From assembly GCA_900542005.1 (NCBI GenBank), contig UQLW01000012.1, forward strand, positions 1-64,000: DNA of 64,000 bases, written 5' to 3'. Within the stretch, counting starts at the first letter, position 1, and each line of letters starts with the position of its first letter. The translations under genes and the position numbers were made by a program. The notes beneath the pieces are model-generated. The model was not told where the DNA came from. It was given only the letters and a program-made list of their open reading frames with translations, and searched no databases. This DNA comes from an uncultured Eubacteriales bacterium. GTDB lineage: Bacteria; Bacillota; Clostridia; Christensenellales; UMGS416. This document shows, in pieces, positions 47,768 to 57,700 of this stretch.

Positions 47768-49322
47768 CCTTTTCTTCCCTTTCCGCGGGGTAAGCCGCCG
47801 TCTCCATTTGCTCCATAAGGAGCTTAATCCCCTCCAGCGCGGCTTCGTCCGCCTGCCTGCAGCCGTCGATCAGCCGGCACAGGGCGCGCCGCGTCTCCGG
47901 CCTGGCCAGCGCCCGCATCTGCGCCTCGCCCCGGCCCCATCCGCCAAGCAGCGCCGCCATTTGCTCCACCTGCCCGGTCACCCGCTCAAAATCCCCGGCA
48001 ATGCGCCGGTACAGCGGCTGCTCCGGCGTCTTTGCGGCCAGGGCGCGAAAGAAACGGGCCGCGCAGGAGCGCCCGTCGGCCAGGCAGTCCATGGCGTCTC
48101 CCTGGCACATCATCCGCTCCGACAGCAGGGGCAGATGCTCCGGAAAGTCCCGGTCGTTGGACAAGGCCGCCTTCCATGCATCATAGGCCCAGAGCCCCTT
48201 GGCAAACTGATCCTTGCGCCGCCCGGTCATGACCTCAGCCGCGCCGGATAAGGCGTCGTATGTCCAGAGCCCCTTGGCAAACTGATCCTTGTGCCGTCCG
48301 GTCATGACCTCAGCCGCGCCGGATAAAATATCCGTAATCCCACGGCGCGGCCCGGTTTTTTCCCCCACCCCGATCAATGCCTGGGTATCCGTGTTCTCCC
48401 ACCAGTCATGGCTGATGAAGTACCCGGATTCATCGGTTCTGGCCGGCAGCCCGCCATACATCACACTGTCCTGGAAGAAGTTCCACCCCAGCAGGGTCTC
48501 CCCCTCGTCCTGGTATCCCGTCACAATGCAGGCCTCCGGCGGCCCAATGATCCCGGTGGCGATCACCGGGCGCCCCTGGTCGATCTGCTCCCGGATGAAC
48601 CGGACAAAGGCCTCCTTGGGTGTATCCGGCCCCCGCCCCAGCGTTTTATAGGCCCGGCCCAGGCTCTCGACGCCCAGCCGGTATACCTTGTCAAAGTCGT
48701 CATAGGTGTAGCAGATATCCACATTGGCCCCATCCCAGCCGGTTACGTTCCACGTCAGCCGGAAGGCGGCTCCGCAGCCGACCATGATATCGTGGATCTC
48801 CACATCCTCTCCCAGGTAGTTGGCTATTGATTTCAAGCAGATGGGGTAGGGGGTGCAGCTCCCATAGGCCCCATAGCCCACCTTTGTCACGCCATAAAGA
48901 ATCATGCCTCCGTTGAGCGGTTGGTTCATGCTTTCCCTTCCTTTCATTCTGTCCGATACGCCATATATGCCCTTATACAGCCGTTCCCGCCCCACCGCGC
49001 GCCGCTCTCTGCGATAGTCCGACGGCGTTTGGCCCATCACCCGCTTAAAGGCCCGGGTAAAGGTATCCGGGCTGGAATAGCCGCACTGGAGCGCCAGCTG
49101 CAGGATATCTGTCTCCGTATGGACCAGCCCATAGGCCGCCCGCGCCATCCGCCGCTCTAAGGCATACCGGCCCAGCGTCTGGCCCGTATGGCGCCGGAAC
49201 AGCGCCCGTATCTGGGAGAGGGACAGGCCTACCGAGCGGGCCAGCTCCTCATATTCGTGCCGTTCCGGCCGCGCCTCGATATAGGCGATTACCGCCGCCA
49301 CCACATGCGAATAGTCCTCCAT
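47757..49322 (-). CDS. AraC-type HTH fused to a C39/BtrH-like papain-fold domain
   Basis: 521 residues from the ATG at 49322 (AGGAGG five bases upstream); a TTG five codons earlier is rejected. Residues of about 1-105 are an AraC HTH pair (YEELARSVGLSLSQIRALFR and LQLALQCGYSSPDTFTRAFK). After a linker comes a papain-like domain: YGSCTPYPICLKSIANYLG with a candidate nucleophilic Cys, DQGRPVIATGIIGPPEACIV and LLGWNFFQDS, resembling C39-like/BtrH_N proteins. A 25-residue tandem duplication lies at about residues 333-381. A helical tail of about 100 residues follows. The AAC(3)-like gene overlaps its 3' end. I infer a regulator that binds or processes a ligand also acted on by the acetyltransferase. 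Confidence 0.75.
   Translation of the reverse strand: MEDYSHVVAAVIAYIEARPERHEYEELARSVGLSLSQIRALFRRHTGQTLGRYALERRMARAAYGLVHTETDILQLALQCGYSSPDTFTRAFKRVMGQTPSDYRRERRAVGRERLYKGIYGVSDRMKGRESMNQPLNGGMILYGVTKVGYGAYGSCTPYPICLKSIANYLGEDVEIHDIMVGCGAAFRLTWNVTGWDGANVDICYTYDDFDKVYRLGVESLGRAYKTLGRGPDTPKEAFVRFIREQIDQGRPVIATGIIGPPEACIVTGYQDEGETLLGWNFFQDSVMYGGLPARTDESGYFISHDWWENTDTQALIGVGEKTGPRRGITDILSGAAEVMTGRHKDQFAKGLWTYDALSGAAEVMTGRRKDQFAKGLWAYDAWKAALSNDRDFPEHLPLLSERMMCQGDAMDCLADGRSCAARFFRALAAKTPEQPLYRRIAGDFERVTGQVEQMAALLGGWGRGEAQMRALARPETRRALCRLIDGCRQADEAALEGIKLLMEQMETAAYPAEREEKDGK
48180..48329 (-). repeat. 75-bp in-frame tandem duplication
   Basis: Two copies, offset exactly 75 bases, differ at only a few positions (for example CAGAGCCCC at 48190 and 48265; GCGCCGGATAA at 48241 and 48316). 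They encode two successive LSGAAEVMTGR(H/R)KDQF units within the AraC-fusion protein. The near identity indicates a recent event. Confidence 0.95.
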
Positions 49323-49442
49323 AGACGCCTCCTGCAACCATTTTTCTTCATGAAGCCCCTTTATTATAGCGGGCCAGTTGGATCAGCGCCCGACTTTTTT
49401 AACGGACTTCTCCCCTTACACCCAAAGTTTTTCCCCTATTTA

Positions 49443-49451
49443 TGCTATACT
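49443..49451 (+). promoter_or_regulatory. Extended -10 promoter of the LytTR-kinase operon
   Basis: TGCTATACT gives a TG-extended -10 (TATACT at 49446-49451), 30 bases before the GTG start. The -35 is not clear. Confidence 0.6.
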
Positions 49452-49481
49452 GTAAAATATACAGCCAAGGGGGGACAAGCC

Positions 49482-50180
49482 GTGCATTATACCATCGCCA
49501 TCTGCGACGACGATGCCGCCGCCAGCCGCTATGCGCTGTCCTTGGCGCAGCGTTGGGCCGCTGCCCGGGGCCATTGCCTGACCTGTGAGGAGTATTCCTC
49601 CGCAGAGGGCTACCTTTTCGCCCACCCCAACGGCGGGAACCTGGACATCCTGCTTTTGGACATAGAAATGGGGGGCATAAACGGGGTGGAGCTGGCCCGG
49701 ACGCTTCGCAAAGGGGGCTTCTGCGGGCAGCTTGTCTTTATCACCGGCTACAGCGACTATATCGCCCAGGGCTATGAGGTGGAGGCCCTGCACTATCTGA
49801 TGAAGCCGCTGTCACCGGCGCAGCTGGAGGCCGTGCTGGATCGCGCCGCGCTGCGGCTGGCCCAGGCCGGCCGCACGCTGCTGCTGGAGCTTCCGGGCGA
49901 GGCGGTACGCCTTCCCCTCCGGGAGATCGTCTACCTGGAGTCGAACCGCAACTATGTTACCGTCCACGCCGGGAAGGATTACACCCTCAAGCGTCCGCTG
50001 CGGGAGCTTCAGGCGCAGCTGGACGCGGGCTTCTTCCGGGCCGGACGTTCCTATCTTATCAACCTGCGCCGCATCCGGCGGGTGAGCCGGACGGAGATCT
50101 TTCTGGACAACGGGGCGCACCTGCCCCTGCCCCGGGGCATGTACGATCCCCTGAACCAAGCCATGATCCGGCAATTATAG
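49482..50180 (+). CDS. LytTR-family response regulator
   Basis: 232 residues, starting at a GTG with AAGGGGGG eight bases upstream; no other start has a site. The receiver has DDD at 8-10, phospho-acceptor in ILLLDIEMGGING and Lys in YLMKPL. The LytTR domain has LPLREIVYLESNRNYVTVH, FFRAGRSYLINLRRI and a conserved LPLPRG end. It is eight bases upstream of a soluble GHKL kinase gene and followed by two ABC exporters, which it probably controls. Confidence 0.92.
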   Translation: MHYTIAICDDDAAASRYALSLAQRWAAARGHCLTCEEYSSAEGYLFAHPNGGNLDILLLDIEMGGINGVELARTLRKGGFCGQLVFITGYSDYIAQGYEVEALHYLMKPLSPAQLEAVLDRAALRLAQAGRTLLLELPGEAVRLPLREIVYLESNRNYVTVHAGKDYTLKRPLRELQAQLDAGFFRAGRSYLINLRRIRRVSRTEIFLDNGAHLPLPRGMYDPLNQAMIRQL

Positions 50181-50188
50181 GAGGCAGC

Positions 50189-50848
50189 ATGGGCCTGATT
50201 AACCGGCTGATCGATAAACGCATCGCCGCCTACCAAAACGAGCTGATGGAAACCCATTATGCCGAGGTGGCCACCATGTACAACAGCATGCGCGGCTGGC
50301 GCCATGATTACCGAAACCACATCCAGACCATGAAGAGCTATGCCGCCGACGGCGATCTCCCTGCCCTGCGCCGGTACCTGGACGAGCTGGACGCCGACCT
50401 TTCCGCCGTCGATGTACAGGTCAAGACCGGCAACCGCATGGCCGACGCGATCCTGCGCAGCAAGCTCTCCCTGGCCGCCTCCCGGGACATCCCCGTCACC
50501 ATCGACGCCAATATCCCGGTGGAGCTCACCACCTCCCAGATCGACCTGTGCGTCATCGTGGGCAACCTCTTTGACAATGCGATCGAGGCCAGCCTGAAGC
50601 TGCCCCGGGAGGAGCGGATGATCCGCATCTATATGGAGATGAAGAATACCCAGCTCTATATGTCCTTTACCAACCTGACGGCTGTGGGCAAGCAGCCGCG
50701 GCTGGGCGGCCGCTTTGCCTCCCTGAAGGGGCAGGGGCACGGCTTTGGCCTTCAGCGCGTGGACGCGGCGGTGGAGCGGCTGGGCGGCTACCTAACCCGT
50801 AACAGCGAGGATGGCGCCTTCACCACCGAAGTGCTGCTGCCTCAATAG
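50189..50848 (+). CDS. Soluble GHKL histidine kinase, 219 residues
   Basis: The protein starts almost directly at the dimerisation helix (H-box MRGWRHDYRNHIQTM) and has no membrane or sensor segment; AgrC-type kinases normally carry five to seven helices first. The GHKL_5 ATPase has NLFDNAIEAS, FTNLTAVG and GHGFGLQRVDA. AGGAGG precedes the ATG eight bases after the regulator stop. It may read an intracellular cue, or need a separate membrane partner such as the ABC transporters downstream. Confidence 0.88.
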   Translation: MGLINRLIDKRIAAYQNELMETHYAEVATMYNSMRGWRHDYRNHIQTMKSYAADGDLPALRRYLDELDADLSAVDVQVKTGNRMADAILRSKLSLAASRDIPVTIDANIPVELTTSQIDLCVIVGNLFDNAIEASLKLPREERMIRIYMEMKNTQLYMSFTNLTAVGKQPRLGGRFASLKGQGHGFGLQRVDAAVERLGGYLTRNSEDGAFTTEVLLPQ

Positions 50849-50940
50849 CCGTTCGTCCCCCCTACGGTGCGGTTTATCCCCTTCCTTATCCTCTATTGGC
50901 TCCACCGCGGTAGGATAAAGCCAGCAAGGAGGGAAACGCA

Positions 50941-52764
50941 ATGCATGGAAAAACCGATCCAGCCAAACCCCAATTCGGCATAGCCTCCAACGTGCGCTTT
51001 ATGCTGCGCACCGCCTGGCGCGTGCGCAGAGGCGTGCTCTGGCTGTGCCTGGCCCAGATTGGCCTTGGCCTGGCCAGCAGCCTTCTGGGCCTTTTTGTTG
51101 CGCCTCAGGTGCTCTCCGCCATCGAAAGGGCCGTGCCCCTGGGGCAGCTTCTGGGCACCATTGGGCTGTTCACCTTGGGCCTGACCCTGGTCAGCGCGGC
51201 CGGCGCCTATGTGGGCGAGAATGTCATTTACGACCGCATTGCCGTGCGTATGGATCTCATATCGCAAATTAACGGCAAGCTCTGCCAGACCGCCTATACC
51301 AACACACTGCAGCCGGCCTTTCTGGCTCTGCTGAAAAAGTCGGAAAAAACTCTCAGCGACAATGACAGCGCCGGGGAAATTATATGGGAAACGCTGCAAA
51401 ACCTGGTGCTGAACGTTCTGGGCTTTATTCTTTATCTGTTCCTTATCGCGTCGCTGGATCCGGCCGTCATACTCATTACGCTGGTCTCCGCCATAGCCGG
51501 GTATGGGGCCAGCCGGCGCATCAACGGCTGGGGATACCGGCACCGCAATCAGGAGGATGCCTGCTGGCAGCGATTTCACTATCTATCCCGTCTGTCCCAG
51601 GATATTCACGCCGCAAAGGATATCCGCATCTTTGGCATGAAGCCCTGGCTGGACGATCTGGGGAATGCTGCGCTGCGGGCTTATCACCACTTTATCCACC
51701 GCGCCCAGCGTGTCTACCTTGGGGCCGACATCATCGATATCCTGCTGACCTTGCTGCGCAACGGCGTGGCCTATGCCTATCTCATCGCCCTTACCCTGCG
51801 CCAGGGCCTCAGCGCCGCCCAGTTCCTGCTTTACTTTTCCGCCGTGGGCGGTTTCACCACCTGGGTTACGGGGATTCTGTCCACGGCCGCTGAGCTGCAC
51901 CGGCACAGCCTCGACCTTTCCGCCCTGCGGGAGTGCCTCACCTGGCCCGAGCCCTTTGCCTTCGAGCAGGGCGCTTCCCTGCCCGCGGCCCAGCGCTATG
52001 AGCTCCGGCTTGCCCATGTAAGCTTCCGCTATCCCGAGGCTGCCGCGGATACGATCCACGACCTTACCCTGACCATCCGCCCAGGGGAGAAGCTGGCCCT
52101 GGTGGGCTTAAACGGCGCTGGGAAAACCACCCTGGTAAAGCTGCTCTGCGGCTTCCTGGATCCTACGTCCGGCTGCGTCCTGCTGAACGGGCAGGATATC
52201 CGCCAATACAACCGGCGCGAGTATTACAGGCTCTTCTCCGCCGTGTTCCAGGATTTCTCCCTGCTGGCCGCTACCCTGGGCGAGAATGTGGCGCAAAGCG
52301 ATACTTATAACCGGGAAAAGGCGGAATCATGCATCCGCCTGGCCGGGCTTGCCGGAAAGCTGCAGGAGCTGCCTTTGGGGCTCGATACCCATCTGGGTAA
52401 GGAGGTCTATGAGGATGCCGTCGAGCTTTCCGGCGGCCAGCTGCAGCGGCTCATGCTGGCTCGCGCCATCTATAAGGATGGGCCCATCCTGGTGCTGGAC
52501 GAACCCACCGCCGCCCTGGACCCCCTGGCTGAAAGCGATATTTACCGCCGCTATCATGAGCTTTCGCGGAACAAGACCAGCCTTTTCATCTCCCACCGGC
52601 TGGCCTCCACGCGGTTCTGCGACCGGATTCTTCTTTTGAAAGACGGTGTAATTGCCGAGGAGGGGACCCATGAATCCCTTCTGCGCCGCGGCGGCGAGTA
52701 TGCCCGCCTCTTTGAGGTGCAGCGCCGCTATTACCAGGAAGGAGAGCCGTCCCATGAAGCGTAG
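50941..52764 (+). CDS. ABC exporter half-transporter, permease-ATPase fusion (subunit 1)
   Basis: 607 residues. An exporter membrane domain with about six helices (to about residue 330) is followed by the ATPase: Walker A LVGLNGAGKTTLVKLL, signature VELSGGQLQRLMLARA, Walker B ILVLDEPTAALD and H-loop FISHRLAS. Both catalytic motifs are intact. It overlaps the next ABC gene by 11 bases, so the two probably form a heterodimer. AAGGAGGG precedes the ATG. Exporters of this type next to LytTR systems often move peptides or lipids. Confidence 0.9.
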   Translation: MHGKTDPAKPQFGIASNVRFMLRTAWRVRRGVLWLCLAQIGLGLASSLLGLFVAPQVLSAIERAVPLGQLLGTIGLFTLGLTLVSAAGAYVGENVIYDRIAVRMDLISQINGKLCQTAYTNTLQPAFLALLKKSEKTLSDNDSAGEIIWETLQNLVLNVLGFILYLFLIASLDPAVILITLVSAIAGYGASRRINGWGYRHRNQEDACWQRFHYLSRLSQDIHAAKDIRIFGMKPWLDDLGNAALRAYHHFIHRAQRVYLGADIIDILLTLLRNGVAYAYLIALTLRQGLSAAQFLLYFSAVGGFTTWVTGILSTAAELHRHSLDLSALRECLTWPEPFAFEQGASLPAAQRYELRLAHVSFRYPEAAADTIHDLTLTIRPGEKLALVGLNGAGKTTLVKLLCGFLDPTSGCVLLNGQDIRQYNRREYYRLFSAVFQDFSLLAATLGENVAQSDTYNREKAESCIRLAGLAGKLQELPLGLDTHLGKEVYEDAVELSGGQLQRLMLARAIYKDGPILVLDEPTAALDPLAESDIYRRYHELSRNKTSLFISHRLASTRFCDRILLLKDGVIAEEGTHESLLRRGGEYARLFEVQRRYYQEGEPSHEA

Positions 52765-54649
52765 CAAAGAGCAAACAGGCCGCCGCTCAAGAAAGGCCGC
52801 CCTGCGGCTGAACCTCCGCGCCTATTCGCTGATCTGGCGTCAGGATCCGGCTATCCTGCTGTCCATCACATGCCATCGTCTTGCCGCCGCCTTTACCCTT
52901 TACATCCCGATCTGGTATTCGGCCCAGATCCTCAACGAGCTATCAGCCGGCCGGGATCCTGTCCGGCTGGCCCGCCTGGCGCTGGCGGCCGTCCTCGTCA
53001 CTGCCGCCGCGGCCCTGGCCACCGCCCTTTTGAACCGTTGGGAGCAGCTGCATCAGAAGAAGATTTTTCTGCATATGCAGCATATCCTGTCGCAAAAAAT
53101 GCTGACGCTTGACTTTGCCTCCATGGATGATCCCCGCACCCACGACCTTTTATCCCAGGTTACGCAAAACGCGAACTGGGGCGGTTGGGGGCTGATAAAG
53201 TCTGTCTCCTGCTTCCAGCGCCTGGTCAAGCACCTTTGCAGGGCCGGCGGAGCCGTCGCCCTGACCCTTTCGCTGTTCCTGCTGCCGGTGCCCGCCACCG
53301 CCGGCGCCCTGACGCTGCTGAATCATCCGCTGCTGGCTCTGCTGGTGCTGCTGGCTCTGCTGCTTGCCGTGCTGCTTTCCGCCTCCCTCTCCAATCGGGC
53401 CGACGCCCACTCGGCAGACGGGGCGGCCGCAGCCAGGTTCGGGAACCGTCTGTTTTGCTACTTCGGGAGCCTGGGCCAGGACCGCGCCCGCGCCCTGGAT
53501 ATCCGCGTCTACCGGCAGGATATCCCCAGCCGCAGGCAGTGGGCCTCCGGCCTGGACAGTTCCTTCAGCCCCAAGGGGCCCTTTGCCCGCTACGCGCGAA
53601 AGGCCGGGGGATTCCTAAAGGCGGCTTCCGCCGCCGTGACCACCTCGTTCATCGGGATTGTGTATGTCTATGTGGGCCTCAAGGCCTATGGCGGCGCCTT
53701 TGGCGTGGGCTCCATCACCCAGTATGTGGGTGCGATTACCACCCTTTCCGGCAGCATAGCCGGTTTGCTTACCGCCCTTGGCGCCATGGTGAACAACGTC
53801 CCCTTTCTGGATACCCTCTTTGCGTTTCTGGATATCCCCAACGGCATGTATCAAGGCAGCCTCACCATAGAGAAGCGTTCCGACCGCAAATACGATATCG
53901 AGTTCCGGGATGTATCCTTCCGCTATCCCCATACGGATACCTGGGCCCTGCGCCATGTCTCCATGCGCTTCCAGGTGGGCCAGCGGTTGGCGGTCGTGGG
54001 GGAGAACGGCTCCGGCAAGACCACCTTTATCAAGCTGCTCTGCCGCCTGTATGATCCCACCGAAGGGCAGATCCTCCTGAACGGCATCGATATCCGCAAG
54101 TACAATTATCTGGAGTATCTTTCTGTCTTTTCGGTGGTCTTTCAGGATTTCCAGCTTTTCGCCCTTCCTTTGGGGCAGAATGTGGCCGCCGCTGAACGCT
54201 ATGACGCCGCGCGGGCCCGCGCCTGCCTGGTAGAGGCGGGCTTTGGTCAAAAGCTGTCCGCCATGGGTCTAGACGACTATCTTTACAAGGAACTGGATAA
54301 AAACGGCGTAGAGGTTTCCGGCGGCGAGGCCCAGAAGATCGCCATCGCCCGGGCGCTTTATAAGGACGCGCCCTTCATCGTCCTGGACGAGCCCACCGCC
54401 GCCCTGGACCCGCTGGCTGAGGCCGAGATCTACACCAGGTTCAATGAGCTGGTGGGCGATAAAACCGCCATCTATATCTCCCATAGGCTTTCCAGCTGCC
54501 GTTTCTGCGATGAGATCCTCGTGTTTGACCGAGGGCGCATCGTCCAGCAGGGCGCCCATGACGCGCTGGTGCTTGACGCCGCCGGAAAGTATCATGCCCT
54601 ATGGTCCGCCCAGGCCCAGTACTATGCCGCTCCCAGGGATACGGCCTGA
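52754..54649 (+). CDS. ABC exporter half-transporter, permease-ATPase fusion (subunit 2)
   Basis: 631 residues from the ATG at 52754 (GAAGGAG upstream, inside the previous gene). It has the exporter membrane domain, then Walker A VVGENGSGKTTFIKLL, signature VEVSGGEAQKIAIARA, Walker B IVLDEPTAALD and H-loop YISHRLSS. The basic N-terminal extension (MKRSKEQTGRRSRKAAL) is longer than in subunit 1. Both subunits retain the catalytic Glu, unlike many asymmetric heterodimers. Last gene of the operon. Confidence 0.9.
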   Translation: MKRSKEQTGRRSRKAALRLNLRAYSLIWRQDPAILLSITCHRLAAAFTLYIPIWYSAQILNELSAGRDPVRLARLALAAVLVTAAAALATALLNRWEQLHQKKIFLHMQHILSQKMLTLDFASMDDPRTHDLLSQVTQNANWGGWGLIKSVSCFQRLVKHLCRAGGAVALTLSLFLLPVPATAGALTLLNHPLLALLVLLALLLAVLLSASLSNRADAHSADGAAAARFGNRLFCYFGSLGQDRARALDIRVYRQDIPSRRQWASGLDSSFSPKGPFARYARKAGGFLKAASAAVTTSFIGIVYVYVGLKAYGGAFGVGSITQYVGAITTLSGSIAGLLTALGAMVNNVPFLDTLFAFLDIPNGMYQGSLTIEKRSDRKYDIEFRDVSFRYPHTDTWALRHVSMRFQVGQRLAVVGENGSGKTTFIKLLCRLYDPTEGQILLNGIDIRKYNYLEYLSVFSVVFQDFQLFALPLGQNVAAAERYDAARARACLVEAGFGQKLSAMGLDDYLYKELDKNGVEVSGGEAQKIAIARALYKDAPFIVLDEPTAALDPLAEAEIYTRFNELVGDKTAIYISHRLSSCRFCDEILVFDRGRIVQQGAHDALVLDAAGKYHALWSAQAQYYAAPRDTA

Positions 54650-54665
54650 CCAGCGGCACGACGAA

Positions 54666-54697
54666 GGGGGCTCCATCGAAAAGATGGAGCCCCCTTT
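54666..54697 (+). terminator. Terminator of the ABC exporter operon
   Basis: A perfect 12-bp stem GGGGGCTCCATC / GATGGAGCCCCC with a five-base loop is followed by TTT only. It lies between convergent genes and may be weak in both directions. Confidence 0.65.
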
Positions 54698-54724
54698 GGG
54701 TTTACCGGCTTCGGCGCCCAGCCG

Positions 54725-57700
54725 CTATTGCCTGCTGCTCCGGCGCTTGGCCACAAGCAGCGCAGCCAGCAGCGCGCCGCTGACCGCAGCGAGGGCAGCC
54801 AGCCACCCTGCCGCCATGGTATCGCCGGTCTTTACCGCGTCTGCCCCCGTTGCCTGCACCGTAGTTGTCGTTTCGCTCTTTTCGGGCTGCAGGGCCTTTT
54901 GCGCCGCCGTCAGCACCTCCAGCGCTGCGTCCACCGTGGCCTGGTCGCGTATGGTCAGTTCTGGGCGGGCCATCAGCTCCCGGGCGGCCGTCAGCGCACG
55001 CTGCAGCGCCGCCCAGCTTTCAGCCGTATAGTTTGCTTCTGTCAAGGCCCCGGCCGCCGCGATGGCGTCCGCCAGCGCCTGGGTCTGCGCCGGTTTGAGC
55101 GTCAGCGCCTTCAGCGCTTCCTTCAGCCGCTGGTTGGCCTCGTCCACGGCCTGTTGCCCGGCGTTCTCGTCCAGTCCCACCTTTTCTGCTTCCGCCAGTG
55201 CGTCCGTCACGGCTTGGAGGCTCTGCTGCGTATAATCCCCCTGCTCCAGGGCCTTTGCCTCGGCAATGGTCTCCTGCAGGTTTGCCTTCTGCGCCTTGAG
55301 TCCCAGGCCCGTCATCGCTCCATTTAACGCATCCCGAATCTGGTCCACCTCAGCCTGCGTTGCATTCAGGTTCTGCATCATCGCCTGGGCGTCCGCCAGC
55401 GCAGCCTGGAGGGCCTTCACGCTCTTGGGCGTGTACCGTTCCATGTCCTGTATGGCCTCCGCCTGCGCGATGGCCACCTCCAGGGCGCCAAATTGTGCGC
55501 GGGCCGAAAGGGCTCTGATCAAGCGGTTCACCTCGCCTGCCGCTTGATCGGCTTCATACTGATAGGCATAGGGCGCGTCCATCACGTCCCGGCCTGCCTC
55601 CAGGGCCTCTGCCAGCGCCGCCCAGCTTTGGGGGGTATAGTCCTGCTCGTCCAGCGCCTGCGCCGCGCTCACCGCCTCCGCCAGCGCCGTCTTATCGGTG
55701 GCGGGGTCGCCATAGGCCTTGATCTCGGCCACCTGCATCAGGTAACCGTCGGCGCCGCTCAGGCGCAGTTTGGAGCTGATCATACGGATATAGGCCGCTT
55801 TAACCGGCGTATCCAGCGTATAGACCCGCGGCGCGTCCTTGCTGCCGTCATCCCCCTTTACATCGGCAATCGTCGTCCACTGTTTACCATCCAGCGACAG
55901 CTGCACCTGATAATCCACCGCAAAGGTACCGGTGGCATAGAGCTCCACCCGCGATACATGGAAGGGCGCGCCCAGGCTCACCGCCGCCCATTCCTCCGCC
56001 AGCTCGTCGTTATGCAGCTTGATGTTGCTGGTCCAGCCCTTGCCGAGGTCCTCGTCCACCAGGAACTTGCTGGCCCAGCCCCACTGCTCATAGGTGGCGT
56101 CCGGCGTAGTTGAAGACACGATCACCGGCTTTGCTCTGGCAATATTCTCCCCTTCCACATAGGGATCAAGGGGCTCGACCGCCGGAGCGGAGGGCGCGGG
56201 CGTATTGCCGTCATCGTTGTATACCTCGATTTCTCCCAGCGCCGCAGAAAATTTTCCGCCGTAGGCATTCATCTCCGTCACCGAAAGGCGGATATACCGG
56301 GCGCGGACGCTGTCAAAGCCATAGCTTAAGGCCGCGTCCGGCGCGTCCATTGCCTCTACGGTTTTTACCGTGGTCCAAGTCTTGCCATCCTCGGATACGT
56401 CGAGGGTAAAGCCCCGCGGGAAGGTCGCGCCGTATTCCAGGGATGTCCCCGCCGGATACAGATCCACACGGTTCACATCCTCCACCCTGCCCAGGTCCAC
56501 CTTCAGCGCAACGGCAAAGGAAGCGCCGGCGCTTTCCGTGCTCCAGCCGTTAACGCCGTTTTCCGTAAAGCGTTTGCCGTCGGTTACGTTGGAAATAAAC
56601 CAGCCGTTCTCGCCCAGCGAGCTGGACGCGCTGGCCGTCTTGCCCAGCGCCAGGTTCTGGTTCACCGGCGTAGGTTCGGTATCGGCCTTCTCATAGTCGT
56701 ATCCCTCCGGCAGCGCGAAAAGATAGCCCTCGCCCTTGGGCAGGTGCAGCGACAGCTTGCCATCCTTCAGCGCGGCTGGCTTCAGGTTGCCGCTTTGCCG
56801 GTCAACCTCCTGGAGCGTGGTAATCGCGCCGTCGAATGCCAGCGTCACGTCCTTCTCCTCAGAGAAGGAATTATTGACCACAAAGAGATAATTGCGCCCG
56901 GTTTTCTTATGGCGCATGTAGGAGAAGGTCAGGTTATCGTCGGATAGCGCCTGGACAAAGAAGTGCTCGGGCACGGCCTGCTGCCCCCAGGTTTCGCCGT
57001 TCAGGTAGATCTCCTTTGCATCCAGGTTCATCAGGGTACGGCCCAGGGCATGGATCTCGCTGTTGAGCTGCTTGACCGGTTCGTACAGGTCGGTTTTCTC
57101 CCCGTCCGGGGTGATGATACCGTTGGTAAAGTTTTCACCCCGGTTCGTGGGCGTCCACCAGGTGAAATAGGAGAGCTGCTTGAAGCCATAGGCCATGGCC
57201 ATATTGGCCTCATAGCGGATCTCCGCCGGATTCGTCCGCCGGAAATTGCCCACTACGCCGATGGATTGCAGGTACATGCCGGTTTTTACATCATTGGCGA
57301 GGCCTACCTTCCACACCGATTTCATGTTGGATAGCATACCGGCGTAATCCAGCGAACCCTCGGCCCAGCTGAAGGGATAGCGATCATACATCAGGTAATC
57401 CTGGCCGCCGGTCAGGCTGACCCAGTCGCTCATCTGCCGCTCATAGGCTTCCTCTGAGCCATAGATGTTGGGAAGGAAGTTCAGGTGAGCGTAGTATTGG
57501 GGCGCTACCGCCTTCATGGCGTTAAAGATCCGGGCATAGGGGTTGGCGTTCCAGGGTTCATCGAGGATATAAAATCCGCCGACACCGGGCACGTTGGTGT
57601 ATTCCTGGACCAGCTCCTGAATCTGCTCATCGGTCATGCTGGTCAGGTTGCCGCCGAAGCGATGATCGGCCACGGAAACCTGCATACCATACTTAAAGGC

